Source: Acanthopleura granulata
Lineage: Eukaryota; Mollusca; Polyplacophora; Chitonida; Chitonidae
DNA: 64,000 nucleotides
Assembly: GCA_016165875.1 (NCBI GenBank)
Contig: JABBOT010000006.1
Span: forward strand, 1,947,438 to 2,011,437
Direction: 5' to 3'
A program made the position numbers and the translations under genes. Below the pieces are notes generated by a model. The model saw only the letters and a program-made list of their open reading frames with translations, had not been told where the DNA came from and made no database searches. Shown here piece after piece: positions 63,941 through 64,000 of this stretch. The stretch's first letter is position 1. Each line of letters begins with the position of its first letter.

Positions 63941-64000
63941 AGTTGGTGGAAAGATTCATAATTACATGTAAACACCGGAGTCTATGACAAATATATGTTT

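Noticed and set aside
1..64000. CRISPR arrays, operons, ribosome binding sites or phage-like systems
   Set aside because: The window has spliced genes, SINEs and long AT-rich introns; the tandem arrays lack the repeat-spacer pattern of CRISPR, and nothing prokaryotic is visible.

Overview
This is eukaryotic nuclear DNA, most likely from a marine mollusc and probably a gastropod. Coding exons are short islands with GT/AG borders inside long, AT-rich, repeat-filled introns and intergenic DNA. More than twenty copies of one tRNA-derived SINE are scattered across the window. Its head has tRNA-like A and B boxes, its body ends in a 'gtataagtgaaatattcttgagtacggcg' type segment (quoted here in pieces below), and its tail is (AAAT)n. 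A second tRNA-derived SINE and a tail of the 'attgccgaygtggcgttaagc' type with CATT/CACT runs also occur; both are familiar from gastropod genomes. The species assignment is inference.

Three genes can be supported. (1) A large minus-strand gene occupies the left 38 kb. It encodes a protein with one calponin-homology (CH) actin-binding domain, one filamin-type Ig repeat, about 1,300 low-complexity residues and a second filamin repeat. Exons, in transcript order, are 38117-38084 (tentative first coding exon), 25331-25137, 23274-23048, 9149-4530 and 3679-3467. All joins keep frame and give 1,762 residues. A further exon at 14271-14083 looks like an alternative start exon. The hydrophobic N-terminal segment encoded by 25331-25137 is unexpected for a filamin relative. 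(2) A plus-strand gene at 54045-57530 (four exons) encodes a secreted AA15-type lytic polysaccharide monooxygenase with a Cys-rich C-terminal module. (3) A single-exon minus-strand gene at 61517-62095 encodes a Tctex-type dynein light chain.

The rest is non-coding: at least eight minisatellites, two SINE families, two further unnamed interspersed repeats of about 250-280 bp, a near-palindromic foldback element, and a P2X7-like coding relic with stop codons. A CG-rich stretch at 38.1-38.7 kb, just upstream of the tentative first exon, holds three RFX X-box-like palindromes within 91 bp and is followed by a G-rich tract. It is the best promoter candidate in the window.

The three genes have no evident joint pathway: one is cytoskeletal, one is secreted and acts on polysaccharide, and one belongs to the microtubule motor system. 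Exon models rest on splice consensus, phase and domain continuity only; no transcript data were available.
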